Source of the DNA: Hufsiella ginkgonis
GTDB lineage: Bacteria > Bacteroidota > Bacteroidia > Sphingobacteriales > Sphingobacteriaceae
Assembly: GCF_009834915.1 (NCBI RefSeq)
Contig: NZ_WVHS01000005.1
Span: 186,001-250,000 of the forward strand
DNA: 64,000 nucleotides
Direction of reading: 5' to 3'
A program made the position numbers and the translations under genes. The notes under the pieces were generated by a model that did not search any database, had not been told where the DNA came from, and was given only the letters and a program-made list of their open reading frames with translations. Numbering within the stretch: the first letter of the stretch is position 1; every line of letters begins with the position of its first letter. Shown in pieces: positions 9,205-17,909 of this stretch.

Positions 9205-9384
9205 CGTAAAATTACAACTTATTTAAGTTTCCCCTTAGCGGAGGCAATTATTTAGAACCAATCTAAGTAAGTTGAAGGTCGGACGCAATACGCTGCACGT
9301 TGCGGGATTTCACGCAGGCAACAAATAGGGAACACGGATCATCACTGTATGCACAACTAGTGATACGTATAATGTCAAACGCCT

Positions 9385-9756
9385 TCAGTCCCAATCCAGC
9401 GCTTTTTTCTTGATGATATAGAAAAACCCGAGCAGCAGTGTTCCCATAAAGATGAACATCTCGATCATCCCGGTGCTTCCGAGCTCCCTGAAGTTTACCG
9501 CCCAGGGGTACATAAAGATCACCTCCACGTCGAAGAGCACGAACAGGATAGCCACCAGGAAATACTTTACAGAAAAGGGCTGCCTGGCGTTACCAACAAC
9601 CTTGATACCAGCTTCAAAAGGGGTCAGCTTATCAGAGGTTTTACGCTTCGGGCCGATCATGTGGGTAACGGCCATCGTTCCTACTGCAAACCCCAATGCC
9701 ACCAATATTTGGAAAATGATGGGTAAATAATTAATCGCGGTGCTTTGAGCTTCCAT
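9385..9756 (-). CDS. nuoA: NADH-quinone oxidoreductase subunit A
   Basis: A small membrane subunit of Complex I, 123 residues, with three hydrophobic segments. Family motifs seen are KLTPFEAGI in the first loop and KYFLVAILFVLFDVEVIFMYPWA covering helix 2 and its conserved acidic residues. It is the first nuo gene. A weak -7-like box (TATATTCG, 9772-9779) lies about 15 bases upstream of the ATG. Confidence 0.96.
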   Translation of the reverse strand: MEAQSTAINYLPIIFQILVALGFAVGTMAVTHMIGPKRKTSDKLTPFEAGIKVVGNARQPFSVKYFLVAILFVLFDVEVIFMYPWAVNFRELGSTGMIEMFIFMGTLLLGFFYIIKKKALDWD

Positions 9757-9771
9757 AGTATTTTAAAAGGG

Positions 9772-9779
9772 CGAATATA
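9772..9779 (-). promoter_or_regulatory. Possible -7 box for nuoA
   Basis: On the minus strand, TATATTCG differs by one base from the Bacteroidota -7 consensus TAnnTTTG. It would give a leader of about ten bases before nuoA. No TTG -33 element was found at the usual distance, where the 9783-9807 hairpin lies instead. It is a weak call. Confidence 0.3.
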
Positions 9780-9782
9780 ACG

Positions 9783-9807
9783 AGAGCCCTGAAATAATCA
9801 GGGCTCT
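9783..9807. terminator. Hairpin between TPR gene and nuoA
   Basis: A perfect 10-bp stem AGAGCCCTGA / TCAGGGCTCT with a five-base loop AATAA. On the minus strand it follows the TPR gene stop and precedes nuoA, so it probably ends the exbB-tonB-TPR transcript. The following minus-strand bases (TCGTTATATT) are only moderately U-rich; the plus-strand side continues TTTCTG. Confidence 0.6.
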
Positions 9808-9847
9808 TTCTGTAATATTTAACTATACGCCGACGGAGCGGCGGTAA

Positions 9848-11530
9848 TTATTTTGGCGTGTTCGTCATGCTGGCCAATTGCTTTAAGGCATTGGTAGCAT
9901 ACTCGTTAGCGGGATCGAGGGCAACACTCTTATCGAAATATTCTTTAGCTTTTACTTTATCGGTATTGGCATAGAATGCGCCAAGATTATTATAAGATTC
10001 GAGCAAGTTATTTTTTACCGATGCGGTTAAAGTGGCAGCACCTTTAGCCGCGACGTTGGCATTGGTGAGTTCCACAAATTTCTCGTAGAAAGGAACCATC
10101 AGGCCTTTAGGTGCGGTCTCATCATCCATCAACCGCCCGATACGCGCCCTGAAAATATAAGGGTCGGCGCTGGCAGGCGCGCGCCTGTTCAGATAGCTTA
10201 GGGTAGAATCAGCTTTTACCAGGATATCTTTCGACGGGCTCAGGTTAGCTTTCGACTTTGTAGAGTAATCAAAATAATACGACAGGGAAAGGTACAGGTA
10301 GTCGGTAACTTTTGCTTTCGGGTTTTTTACTGCAAGCTCATACGCTGCCGAAGCTTCATCGAACTTTTTCGCATCATACAGACCCTTGGCAATCTCCACC
10401 ATCATTTCTGCGTAGGTAGAATCCATCAGAATCGCCTTTTTAAGGTTGGCAAAGCCCGCAACGGTCTCACCTGTTTTCATCTGCGCTTTTCCGAGGTATA
10501 AATAATCTCTTGGGATCAGGCGGGTAGAATCTACCTTACTGATAAAATCTTTCAATGCCTGTATACTGGCCGGGTAATTCCCGTTCTCGGAAGCTGCATA
10601 GCCCAGATACCTGAAGATCCTTGGATTGGTTTTATCTAGCTTAGCCATTTCATTAGCTTCGGCTTCCAATGCCTTGTACTCTTTGGAAAGGATCAAGAAG
10701 TCGGCATGTTTCATACGCGATTCAAGCGAACGGTCTGTGAGGTCCATATATTTCTCATAGTTCTGCAGCGCAAGCTTGATCGTTTCATTCTGTGTGCCGC
10801 TCTCGCCATTCCAGATCCAGCGATAGGTATCCGCAAGCTCGCGGTAAGCCGGTCCATAGTTCGGATCGAGTGCGATGACCGCTTTAAACTCATCGGCAGC
10901 TTCTTTATAAGCCTTGGCCATCTTGGTGCTCACGCCCTTTTCAAGCTTGGCGCGGATAAGCGTCTTATCAAGGTCGTAAGCGGCAATATAGTCGCTATAC
11001 GCTGCGCTGTTATCACCCAGGTTCCGGTGTGCATTGCCTATTGCCAGCCATGCTTCGGCATCTTTAGGATTCAGGGCTTTTGCTTTTTCGAGGTAAACGA
11101 CGGCTGTTTTGAAATCAGGTTTCGAAGCCTCTGTATAAGCTCTTCCTATATAAACCAATGGTTTAACGTCTTTCTTTGAAGCCGAAGCTGCCGCTTTTTC
11201 AAAGAGCCCTTTAGCACCTGTCTCGTTGCCTGTTTCCAGTTCAACCGCGCCCTGGCCAATGTAGTTCAGGGGATAATCGGCCGCTGAAGCAACGCCCTTC
11301 GCAAAAGTCGCCCTGGCAGAGTCTATATAGTCTGTCTGGAGGTATACCTGCCCCAAGTAAAAGTAATTTTCACCAGCGGCCGGCTGAGCGGAGATCAGCT
11401 TCTTGAGAATGCCTTTTGCTTTTTGGTACTGTTCCGCATCAATCGCTTTTTTCGCATCGGCAGCAGTTTGGGAGAAAGCTGCAGAGGCTGAGAGGGCCAT
11501 TGCGAACGTTAACTTGATTATTCTTTTCAT
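9848..11530 (-). CDS. Exported tetratricopeptide-repeat protein
   Basis: A periplasmic or outer-membrane-associated scaffold protein of 560 residues. The N-terminus MKRIIKLTFAMALSASAAFSQ is a clear signal peptide. The rest is mostly TPR units, for example YIGRAYTEASKPDFKTAVVY and AYRELADTYRWIW, ending with a unit around NLGAFYANTDKVKAKEYF. The promoter -7 box (11545-11552) sits so close that ATG 11530 is preferred over ATG 11539. It is the last gene of the TonB block but has its own promoter. The partner it binds cannot be told from the sequence. Confidence 0.85.
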   Translation of the reverse strand: MKRIIKLTFAMALSASAAFSQTAADAKKAIDAEQYQKAKGILKKLISAQPAAGENYFYLGQVYLQTDYIDSARATFAKGVASAADYPLNYIGQGAVELETGNETGAKGLFEKAAASASKKDVKPLVYIGRAYTEASKPDFKTAVVYLEKAKALNPKDAEAWLAIGNAHRNLGDNSAAYSDYIAAYDLDKTLIRAKLEKGVSTKMAKAYKEAADEFKAVIALDPNYGPAYRELADTYRWIWNGESGTQNETIKLALQNYEKYMDLTDRSLESRMKHADFLILSKEYKALEAEANEMAKLDKTNPRIFRYLGYAASENGNYPASIQALKDFISKVDSTRLIPRDYLYLGKAQMKTGETVAGFANLKKAILMDSTYAEMMVEIAKGLYDAKKFDEASAAYELAVKNPKAKVTDYLYLSLSYYFDYSTKSKANLSPSKDILVKADSTLSYLNRRAPASADPYIFRARIGRLMDDETAPKGLMVPFYEKFVELTNANVAAKGAATLTASVKNNLLESYNNLGAFYANTDKVKAKEYFDKSVALDPANEYATNALKQLASMTNTPK

Positions 11531-11544
11531 CACTTTCATAATTT

Positions 11545-11574
11545 CAAATATACTATAATCCAGTTCTTTGTCAA
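11545..11574 (-). promoter_or_regulatory. Promoter of TPR gene (-33/-7)
   Basis: On the minus strand, TTG (11572-11574), 19 bases, then TATATTTG (11545-11552). This matches both elements and the preferred spacing of the Bacteroidota housekeeping promoter (TTG, about 19, TAnnTTTG). Initiation would fall near 11540, a leader of about ten bases to ATG 11530. It is the best promoter seen in the window. Confidence 0.7.
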
Positions 11575-11609
11575 TATTTCACTTAAAATTCTGTTTCCTT
11601 GTGGATTTT

Positions 11610-12536
11610 CTACTTTGCGAAGCCCTTCTTTAGGATTATTTCACGTGGCGGAAGCTTATTTGGCATTAAACCCGACCTCAATACGATCCGTTGACCGCGT
11701 TCTCCCGCAATAAAAGCCGCAAAACCTGTGCCTAAGCCGCCGGAACAGTTGATAAGCCACAAACTACGCATCAGCGGGTATACTCCTGTAGCAAGAGTAG
11801 TCTGGTTAGGCTTGTAAAAAGCATCCGATCCCGGCTTCCCCGGGAGGTTTTTCACCCCCATATATTTCAGCTGCTCCACTACCGGCGCCATAGCCGAATC
11901 AGGCTGCTCCATCCAGTTCATGCCAACCACCCCGACAGCCCCGGGATGATCCTGTACATAACGGATCACTTCCGGGTTCGATTTAAGCGCATAGACACCG
12001 GCAGCAGGAAGATTCTGTACCTCGCTGAGCTGCTTCAGGTAGCGCACCGTGCTTGAATTGGCGTTATCAAACACGAGGTCCCTTCCTTTTAAGCTTTTTC
12101 CCCGCATAATATCGATAATCTCCTGTACGGTGATTAACGTATCCGCCGAAGTCCGATGCGTTACCAGCGACACCCCGTCGATGGCAAACTTATTAACGAG
12201 CACCGACTGCTGTTTATTTTGGAAGTGTTTCTTTTGTTCCAGCGTAAGCGTATCAGAAAGGATAGCGATCTTCATACTATCCGTTAAAAGCAGGTTCAGC
12301 GCCGAGGTCTCAGGCAGGTACACCATTTCGATCTTCGCTTCGGGATAACTGTTATGAAACACCTGCCACTGATCGTCCACGATAGGCGCCAGGCTTTCGT
12401 CAACAACGATCTTCGCCGAACCCTGGGTATAGTTATACGCCTCTTTTGTGTTCACAGTACCGCTGCAAGCAAAAAAGACAACCGGGATCAGTAATACGGC
12501 AGACCCGGAAAATATCCTCTTTAAATTTCTTATCAT
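11610..12536 (-). CDS. PstS-like phosphate/anion-binding lipoprotein
   Basis: A periplasmic-binding-protein fold of 308 residues resembling phosphate-binding PstS. ATG 12536 gives MIRNLKRIFSGSAVLLIPVVFFACSG, a lipoprotein signal with cysteine in the lipobox (VFFAC); the longer upstream frame is non-coding. The SALNLLLTDSMKIAILS and DNANSSTVRYLKQLSE segments resemble anion-binding loops. No ABC permease or ATPase gene is nearby; it sits 17 bases after a small membrane gene in the TonB operon. It may sense or present a substrate to the TonB system rather than feed an ABC importer; that is inference. Confidence 0.75.
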   Translation of the reverse strand: MIRNLKRIFSGSAVLLIPVVFFACSGTVNTKEAYNYTQGSAKIVVDESLAPIVDDQWQVFHNSYPEAKIEMVYLPETSALNLLLTDSMKIAILSDTLTLEQKKHFQNKQQSVLVNKFAIDGVSLVTHRTSADTLITVQEIIDIMRGKSLKGRDLVFDNANSSTVRYLKQLSEVQNLPAAGVYALKSNPEVIRYVQDHPGAVGVVGMNWMEQPDSAMAPVVEQLKYMGVKNLPGKPGSDAFYKPNQTTLATGVYPLMRSLWLINCSGGLGTGFAAFIAGERGQRIVLRSGLMPNKLPPREIILKKGFAK

Positions 12537-12553
12537 ATGATCAGCTGGCAGAT

Positions 12554-12775
12554 TTAATCTTTCCTTACCTGGACAAGCCTGATAAACCTGAAAAACGAAT
12601 AAACGATTAACAACACCCCAAAGAGTATCCTTAACATGGACGACATCTCTATCGGGAAGTCTTTCCAAAAGATAATCACAAGGCCGAGCACGAAGTAAAA
12701 CCCGAACATAACAAGGCCTAAAATGAGCAGAAATCGCTTTTGGGGCGATTTCTGCTGGTTATTTGTGTTATACAT
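12554..12775 (-). CDS. Small two-helix membrane protein
   Basis: A 73-residue protein starting at ATG 12775 (MYNTNNQQKSPQKRF), 8 bases after the tonB stop. It has a basic N-terminus and two hydrophobic stretches (LLILGLVMFGFYFVLGLVII and MLRILFGVLLIVYSFFRF), so it should be an inner-membrane hairpin with a basic tail (RLVQVRKD). I do not recognise the family. Its tight placement between tonB and the PstS-like gene suggests a role with the TonB complex. Confidence 0.7.
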   Translation of the reverse strand: MYNTNNQQKSPQKRFLLILGLVMFGFYFVLGLVIIFWKDFPIEMSSMLRILFGVLLIVYSFFRFIRLVQVRKD

Positions 12776-12783
12776 GCTGTATC

Positions 12784-13611
12784 TTACTGTGCCTCGATAC
12801 TTAAAGCTAGTGGTAAAGTAAAAGCTACCCGCACCGGACGGCCGTTTTGAATACCGGGCTGCCATGGCGGCATTTTGGCCAAAACGCGTTTAGCTTCGTC
12901 GCCGGTACCCATACCCAGATCTCTCACGACCTTGATATCGGTAAGGCTTCCGTCCTTTTCAACCACGAACTGCAGGATCACCTTTCCAGACACACCTTGT
13001 TCGGTAGCCATTGGAGGGTATTTGTAGTTTTTCTGGATGTAAGCGCGGAATGCTTTTTCACCGCCTTTAAACTCAGGAGCCTTCTCGATCGCAGCGAAAT
13101 CATGTACGCTGTTATCTTCAGTTACTTCTGCTTCTTTAGGCGCTTCACCTACCGGCTCGTCGATCTTGATCTCCGCATTGGGGTCACCCTCGATAGTCTT
13201 AGGTCCCGGATCTGCTTCTTTCATATCCTCAACGGTTGGCGGCTCCTCGGTTACCTCTTCTTCAGGTGCAGGCACCGGAGGAGGGAAACGGATCTGGTCC
13301 ACCTTTGGTTTAGGTGGCTCAGGCGGCGGCGGCGGCGGAGGTGTCTCTTTGTTCACCGGGGGCGGCGGCATGAGCACCACTTCTGTTTTAACAAGCTTCT
13401 CTTCATCATCAGGTATAAAACCTGAGAGTGCTTTGATGATCATCGGGGAACAGATTGCCAAAGCAAACAGCACACTACCGATCACCAACGCCCTGGAAGT
13501 CGTTTTCGAATTTTCCTTACGAAGCTCATAGGCTCCGTAGGCTTTGTTGCGGTTGGCAAAGACAACGTCCAGCCATTGCAACTTAAAAATATCCAATTTT
13601 GACCCGAACAT
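12784..13611 (-). CDS. tonB: Energy transducer TonB
   Basis: It transmits proton-motive force from ExbB/ExbD to outer-membrane receptors. The protein has 275 residues: a cytoplasmic N-terminus with NRNKAYGAYELRK (common in Bacteroidota TonB), one transmembrane helix at about 42-64, a Pro/Glu-rich periplasmic spacer (about 78-165, with a run of seven prolines before EPPKPKVD), and a C-terminal TonB domain with YPPMATEQGVSGKVILQF and the basic-aromatic end. It is encoded directly downstream of the two exbD genes. Confidence 0.95.
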   Translation of the reverse strand: MFGSKLDIFKLQWLDVVFANRNKAYGAYELRKENSKTTSRALVIGSVLFALAICSPMIIKALSGFIPDDEEKLVKTEVVLMPPPPVNKETPPPPPPPEPPKPKVDQIRFPPPVPAPEEEVTEEPPTVEDMKEADPGPKTIEGDPNAEIKIDEPVGEAPKEAEVTEDNSVHDFAAIEKAPEFKGGEKAFRAYIQKNYKYPPMATEQGVSGKVILQFVVEKDGSLTDIKVVRDLGMGTGDEAKRVLAKMPPWQPGIQNGRPVRVAFTLPLALSIEAQ

Positions 13612-13658
13612 ACTTTAAAATTAAAGCGTTAACAAATTATCTGACTCTTCTATACTCA

Positions 13659-14213
13659 CTAATAAATATTATCACGCTTGAGTAAGTTGGTAACTTCAAG
13701 AGGGTGAATATCTACAATTGCGTATTGTGTCACATTCAGTACCGCCATCTCATCGAGGATGTCTACCAGGTTTCGATAGGTGGATTTATCACTCGGTTTG
13801 ATAAGTACTACAAGCCCTTTTTTCGGATCACCGGTTAACGCAGTAACGGACCGCTGTTTATCCATGATCACCTTGCGGATCCCGTTCTTACCAAATCCGG
13901 CTACTTCGGCAGACCCGATGATGTTATCGAGCCTTCCCATGTACCACTCTACCTTGTTGTTCTTCCCGAGCAGGATGTTCAGCGTACGGTTCTCAGATAC
14001 TTTCAGCTGGTCTTCCGGCTTGTCCTCGTTCTTGTCAGGCATCACAAGGTCCATTGCCTTGGGTTTGGCTAAGCTGGTAGTGAGCATGAAGAATGTAATA
14101 AGAAGGAACGCAAGGTCTACCATCGCGGTGAGATCCACCCTGGTCGACATTTTCTTGGTCCTTATCTTACCACCCTTGCCGCCGCCACCGCCGCCGGTAT
14201 TTAATTCTGCCAT
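13659..14213 (-). CDS. exbD: Biopolymer transporter ExbD (second copy)
   Basis: A component of the ExbB-ExbD proton channel, 184 residues. It has a glycine-rich N-terminus (GGGGGGKGGK), a basic segment, then one transmembrane helix, MVDLAFLLITFFMLTTSL, with the essential aspartate (D in VDLAF) that carries protons. The periplasmic domain shows VVLIKPSDKSTYRNLVDILD. It follows another exbD by 28 bases; paired exbD genes are common in this phylum and may form heteromers. Confidence 0.93.
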   Translation of the reverse strand: MAELNTGGGGGGKGGKIRTKKMSTRVDLTAMVDLAFLLITFFMLTTSLAKPKAMDLVMPDKNEDKPEDQLKVSENRTLNILLGKNNKVEWYMGRLDNIIGSAEVAGFGKNGIRKVIMDKQRSVTALTGDPKKGLVVLIKPSDKSTYRNLVDILDEMAVLNVTQYAIVDIHPLEVTNLLKRDNIY

Positions 14214-14241
14214 TTCTTAAGATTTAACTTCTTTTTATAAC

Positions 14242-14868
14242 TTATTTCTTTTCAGCTGCGCGTAAAGAAGTGATCAGGCTAAACTTGTTCAAATTCTGTG
14301 CCTGAACGATCTTGATCACTTTCTGTATTGCAGGATATTCTTCCGGCGCATCGCCCTTGATACTTAAACGCATATCCGCGTTGTTGATCTCCTTGGTCGC
14401 GTAACGTGCCTGGTAGATCCATTCTGCCAGCTGCGAACGTGTATCACCGACAGAGTCGGTAGGAATACCAGGCTGGAAGCCTTCTTTGTTACGCTGTGTG
14501 TTATCCAGGTTAATGATCGTTTTCAGGTTGTTCATATCCACACCGAACGATTCCATCAGGGAAAAACGCTTCTTTTCGTCTTCAGTGAAGGGGATGTGAT
14601 AGATGCCGCTCATTTTCTCGAGCATCGACCTGCGTATCGCTGGTTCTTTCACCCCGAAAAACACCTTTCCTTTTCCTATGGTTACTGTACCGATATCCTT
14701 GTCAGGCTGAGGCGTAGTAACGGTAGAAGCAGGGGTATCAACCGGGAGCGGTTCTGGCTGACGCGCGGTAGCGGTCAGGATAAAGAACGTAAGCAACAGG
14801 AACGCCACATCGCACATCGCCGTCATATCGATCGCTGTACTCTTTCTTGCAATTTTTACTTTTGGCAT
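14242..14868 (-). CDS. exbD: Biopolymer transporter ExbD (first copy)
   Basis: An ExbD protein of 208 residues with an N-terminal transmembrane helix, MTAMCDVAFLLLTFFILT, containing the proton-carrying aspartate (CDVAF). The periplasmic part is longer than in its neighbour, with an insert around KKRFSLMESFGVDMNN, and ends with ADMRLSIKGDAPEEYPAIQ typical of the family. It lies between exbB and the second exbD in one minus-strand transcript. Confidence 0.93.
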   Translation of the reverse strand: MPKVKIARKSTAIDMTAMCDVAFLLLTFFILTATARQPEPLPVDTPASTVTTPQPDKDIGTVTIGKGKVFFGVKEPAIRRSMLEKMSGIYHIPFTEDEKKRFSLMESFGVDMNNLKTIINLDNTQRNKEGFQPGIPTDSVGDTRSQLAEWIYQARYATKEINNADMRLSIKGDAPEEYPAIQKVIKIVQAQNLNKFSLITSLRAAEKK

Positions 14869-14961
14869 TGCCTTAGTTTTTAATTGATTCTCTGTTCTTT
14901 GATATAGTGATGCGAACGTTCCCGGGATTCCATAAGCCCGGGAATGTTTTTTTTCACTTTT

Positions 14962-15801
14962 TTATTTGTGTGTACTTGCGTAGGTCTGTACGATAGAGAA
15001 ACCGGCCTCGTCGATCGAGTAAGTCAGTTTATCGATCTTAGACGTGAACACGTTGTACATGATGATCGCCAGCGCAGAGGTGAAGATACCTGTCGCTGTG
15101 TTGATCAACGCTTCAGAGATACCATTTGCAAGCTGTGCCTGGTCAGGGGCACCGGCAGTTGCCAGACCGGCGAACGCCTTGATCATACCTGTTACCGTAC
15201 CTAACAGGCCCATCAGCGTTCCGATAGAAACGAGGGTTGCGATAACGGTAAGGTTCTGCTCAAGCATCGGCATTTCAAGCGCGGTGGCTTCTTCGATATC
15301 TTTCTGGATCGCGAGACATTTCTGCTCGGTATCCATCACGGTATCGGTCTCCATTTCTTTGTATTTCCTTAAACCGGATTTGATCACGTTAGCTACAGAT
15401 CCTTTTTGTTTGTCGCATTCAACGATAGCGGCATCAATGTTTCCTGAAGAAAGGAATCCCTGGATCTTTTTCACGAAAGCATCTACGCTGCTTGTGCCTG
15501 AAGCTTTGTTGATCACGAGGAAACGCTCAAATGAAAATACGATTACCATCAGTAACATTCCCATCAGAACCGGTACGATAAATCCTCCTTTGTAAACCAT
15601 GCCGAAATAGTTACCAACTTTCGGGTGTCCGGTTTCAGGATCCCCACCTTCAAAGTTCGCAGGGCTACCCATTACAAATTTCCAGAGAAGGAAACCGATG
15701 ATGATACAGATGACCATTGTTAAACTTGCAAAAATGCTTGAACCGGATGAGCTCTCTTTCTTCGCTGTTGTTGTTGGTTTGGGTGCAGGTGCGCTTGCCA
15801 T
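14962..15801 (-). CDS. exbB: MotA/TolQ/ExbB proton channel protein
   Basis: The five-fold channel subunit that powers TonB. It has 279 residues: a low-complexity Ala/Pro/Lys N-terminus, a first transmembrane helix around SLTMVICIIIGFLLWKFV, a second around VPVLMGMLLMVIVFSFERFL, and the paired C-terminal helices of the MotA/ExbB domain with TLVSIGTLMGLLGTVTGMI and GISEALINTATGIFTSALAI. It is the first gene of the block, with a -7 box about 87 bases upstream. Confidence 0.95.
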   Translation of the reverse strand: MASAPAPKPTTTAKKESSSGSSIFASLTMVICIIIGFLLWKFVMGSPANFEGGDPETGHPKVGNYFGMVYKGGFIVPVLMGMLLMVIVFSFERFLVINKASGTSSVDAFVKKIQGFLSSGNIDAAIVECDKQKGSVANVIKSGLRKYKEMETDTVMDTEQKCLAIQKDIEEATALEMPMLEQNLTVIATLVSIGTLMGLLGTVTGMIKAFAGLATAGAPDQAQLANGISEALINTATGIFTSALAIIMYNVFTSKIDKLTYSIDEAGFSIVQTYASTHK

Positions 15802-15887
15802 TTTTTTTAATTTTAGTTTTAGTGTTGATTTAGAATAGTGTTTGTTGATTTTTCTTTTTTAACATGTGTTCTGCAATAACAGAATAA

Positions 15888-15895
15888 CAAATTTA
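15888..15895 (-). promoter_or_regulatory. -7 box upstream of exbB
   Basis: The minus strand reads TAAATTTG, an exact match to TAnnTTTG. No TTG was found 19 bases further upstream. It would leave a leader of roughly 80 bases, much of it T/A-rich, before the exbB ATG. It is the likely promoter for the exbB-exbD-exbD-tonB transcript. Confidence 0.4.
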
Positions 15896-15989
15896 GAATT
15901 TTCGAATTAATAAAAAATTATTTGTGCATTAAATAACAATTACGTTACGGCTAAACAAAATGGCTCCCAGGACACCTGCGGACGCTTTT

Positions 15990-16024
15990 AAAAAAAAGAT
16001 TGTCTCTTCCGGAAACAATCTTTT
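15990..16024 (-). terminator. Intrinsic terminator after the SUI1 gene
   Basis: On the minus strand, a 10-bp stem AAAAGATTGT / ACAATCTTTT (16015-16024 with 15994-16003) closes a ten-base loop and runs into T-rich sequence to 15990. It lies about 73 bases beyond the stop at 16097 and separates that transcript from exbB. The loop itself contains the palindrome TTCCGGAA. Confidence 0.75.
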
Positions 16025-16096
16025 ACAATGAAAAGTAATTTTTAATGAAATACAAAATGGTTTGGCAATTACTAAAACGTTTTGCCGGCCAGGTTG

Positions 16097-16456
16097 TCAT
16101 CCCCCGACGCGCTTCACATGATAACCTGCGGCCTGTAAAATCGCAATCACTTTATCCCGGAAATCGCCCTGTACCAGGATCTCTCCGTCTCCCGTGCTAC
16201 CACCTACCCCGCATTTTTGCTTAAGCTCCCTGCCCAGCGCCTGCAGTTCGGCCGCGGAACCCGAAAATCCTGTCACCAGCGTCACCTTCTTGCCGCCACG
16301 CTGCTTTTTGTCCAGCTGCACCTTTAAATGCTGGGCCCCCGGCGGCGGCGCCGGGGGCTCCCCTACCTCGCCGGCCTGGTAAACATGATCGGGATCGGTA
16401 GAATAAACGATCCCCTCGAAACTATTAAACTTCTTCGAACGCTTGTCGCTGCTCAT
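16097..16456 (-). CDS. yciH: SUI1/eIF1-like translation factor (YciH family)
   Basis: A homologue of eukaryotic initiation factor eIF1, which checks start-codon selection; bacterial YciH is thought to act on initiation fidelity. The protein has 119 residues with a Pro-rich linker (EPPAPPPG) and the SUI1 fold: basic KKQRGGKKVTLVTGF, then KQKCGVGGSTGDGEILVQGD and a C-terminal AAGYHVKRVGG. Its ATG overlaps the stop of the OmpA-family gene by four bases, so the two are co-translated. Confidence 0.9.
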   Translation of the reverse strand: MSSDKRSKKFNSFEGIVYSTDPDHVYQAGEVGEPPAPPPGAQHLKVQLDKKQRGGKKVTLVTGFSGSAAELQALGRELKQKCGVGGSTGDGEILVQGDFRDKVIAILQAAGYHVKRVGG

Positions 16457-17835
16457 TTCCTTCTTTTTATAAAAATGATCTCTACGCGCCGGTTACGGTG
16501 TCGCCCTTCTTCGGTGGAATTGGTGGCGGCCGGCTGTAAAAACGCTTTCTCCGAAATGCTGTTGGGCCGGATGCCGGGTATGTACTTGTTCAGCGAGTCC
16601 GTTACCGCCTGGTTGCGCCGCTTCGAAAGCTCAATGTTGTAAGAAAGGCTTCCCACGCTGTCGGTATGCCCTACCAGGAACATCTCATAGTTTGATTTGA
16701 TCATGTCGTAAACACCCACCATCTTTTTCAGCTTCGCGAGCTCAGACGGAAGCACCTCAGACTTATCGGTGTCGAAATACACCGCAATGTTGTTAATGCT
16801 CAGGGTATCTGGCAGGATGTCTTCTACTTTCTTCCCCGCCAGGATGAGCTTAGGATCGATGATCTTCGACATATCGGGATAATCAACGAAACCAGGCGCC
16901 AGCGAGTCGCGCTTTGCGGTAAGGCTGCGGTCCTCGATAAATACTCCCGAATCATAAATATTGTCGGCTACGTCTGCGATGATGATCTTGAGGTGGTACT
17001 TTTTATAGGGTTCGACGAACGCCTGTGCGGCCATTTTGCGCGTAATGCCGTCAAACTGAAGGTTGCGGTACATGGCCGGGTTAAGTTTTTTGATCAGGGC
17101 AGGGTCCTGGATCACGCCGGCGGCTTCATCTTCCACCTGTCGCGGAGAAAAGATCGAGGCCACCCCATGCAGCACCTTTCCGGGAATGGTACGCTTAACG
17201 TCATCCTTCCTGGCCTCGCCCGGCCGTTTCGCCACCGGTTGCGCGAAGGGGTTGTTATCCAGGAAATAGGCCGAATCGGCCTTGGCGTTAATGGTGTTCA
17301 CACTCACCGGAACGTCTTTGCCCGGGATCACGGCGATGTTCCTGGTGGATTTATCATCCGAGATAAAGAACGCGAAAATATCGTTGTAGGCCGATCCTAC
17401 GTACTCGGGATACTCGTCAGAGCCGAACTGGTAATTGAACTGTACGCTGTTACCCATCGGTACGAAGTCGAACTCGATGTAGCAAATGTCATATAATTGC
17501 CCCTTTATGATCTTGGAAAGGTCGGGGTCGGTTTCGTTTTCGCCCATATTGCGAAAGGCGGTCGACGCGTTATAGCGGTTGTTAAAACCGGCCACCATGA
17601 ACGCGCTGCCCGTTGACAGTACCAGCCCCCGCTGTACCTGCAATACGTTCGGCGTACTTGTAAAAGCAGCCATCGAAAGTGTGGCGCCGTGGAACTTGAT
17701 GTTCCCGATCACTACACCCTGCCCGGAAAAATTCTTCTTAACCCAGTCGTCTACTTTCGTTGAGCTTACCCTGATCTGTGCCATGCATAGTTGTGCATAC
17801 AACGCTATGCACACCAGGCACAAGTACTTCTTCAT
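16453..17835 (-). CDS. Choice-of-anchor L / OmpA-domain envelope protein
   Basis: An exported protein of 460 residues from ATG 17835 (MKKYLCLVCIALYAQLCMAQ, signal peptide). The first two-thirds matches the choice-of-anchor L domain, with YIEFDFVPMGNSVQFNYQFG followed by SDEYPEYVGSAYNDIFAFFI. The last ~120 residues are an OmpA peptidoglycan-binding domain: INNIAVYFDTDKSEVLPSE, FLVGHTDSVGSLSYN, GRHRNRRVEIIF. So it likely anchors a surface or periplasmic domain to the cell wall. A longer reading from 17871 would use GTG and lacks a signal at its very start. Confidence 0.85.
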   Translation of the reverse strand: MKKYLCLVCIALYAQLCMAQIRVSSTKVDDWVKKNFSGQGVVIGNIKFHGATLSMAAFTSTPNVLQVQRGLVLSTGSAFMVAGFNNRYNASTAFRNMGENETDPDLSKIIKGQLYDICYIEFDFVPMGNSVQFNYQFGSDEYPEYVGSAYNDIFAFFISDDKSTRNIAVIPGKDVPVSVNTINAKADSAYFLDNNPFAQPVAKRPGEARKDDVKRTIPGKVLHGVASIFSPRQVEDEAAGVIQDPALIKKLNPAMYRNLQFDGITRKMAAQAFVEPYKKYHLKIIIADVADNIYDSGVFIEDRSLTAKRDSLAPGFVDYPDMSKIIDPKLILAGKKVEDILPDTLSINNIAVYFDTDKSEVLPSELAKLKKMVGVYDMIKSNYEMFLVGHTDSVGSLSYNIELSKRRNQAVTDSLNKYIPGIRPNSISEKAFLQPAATNSTEEGRHRNRRVEIIFIKRRK

Positions 17836-17909
17836 ACAGAATAAATTTAGGTGATAACGGGAAAGCTGCACCTGATGATGTGCAAACCTTCAAGTAAATG
17901 TAAAAAACT

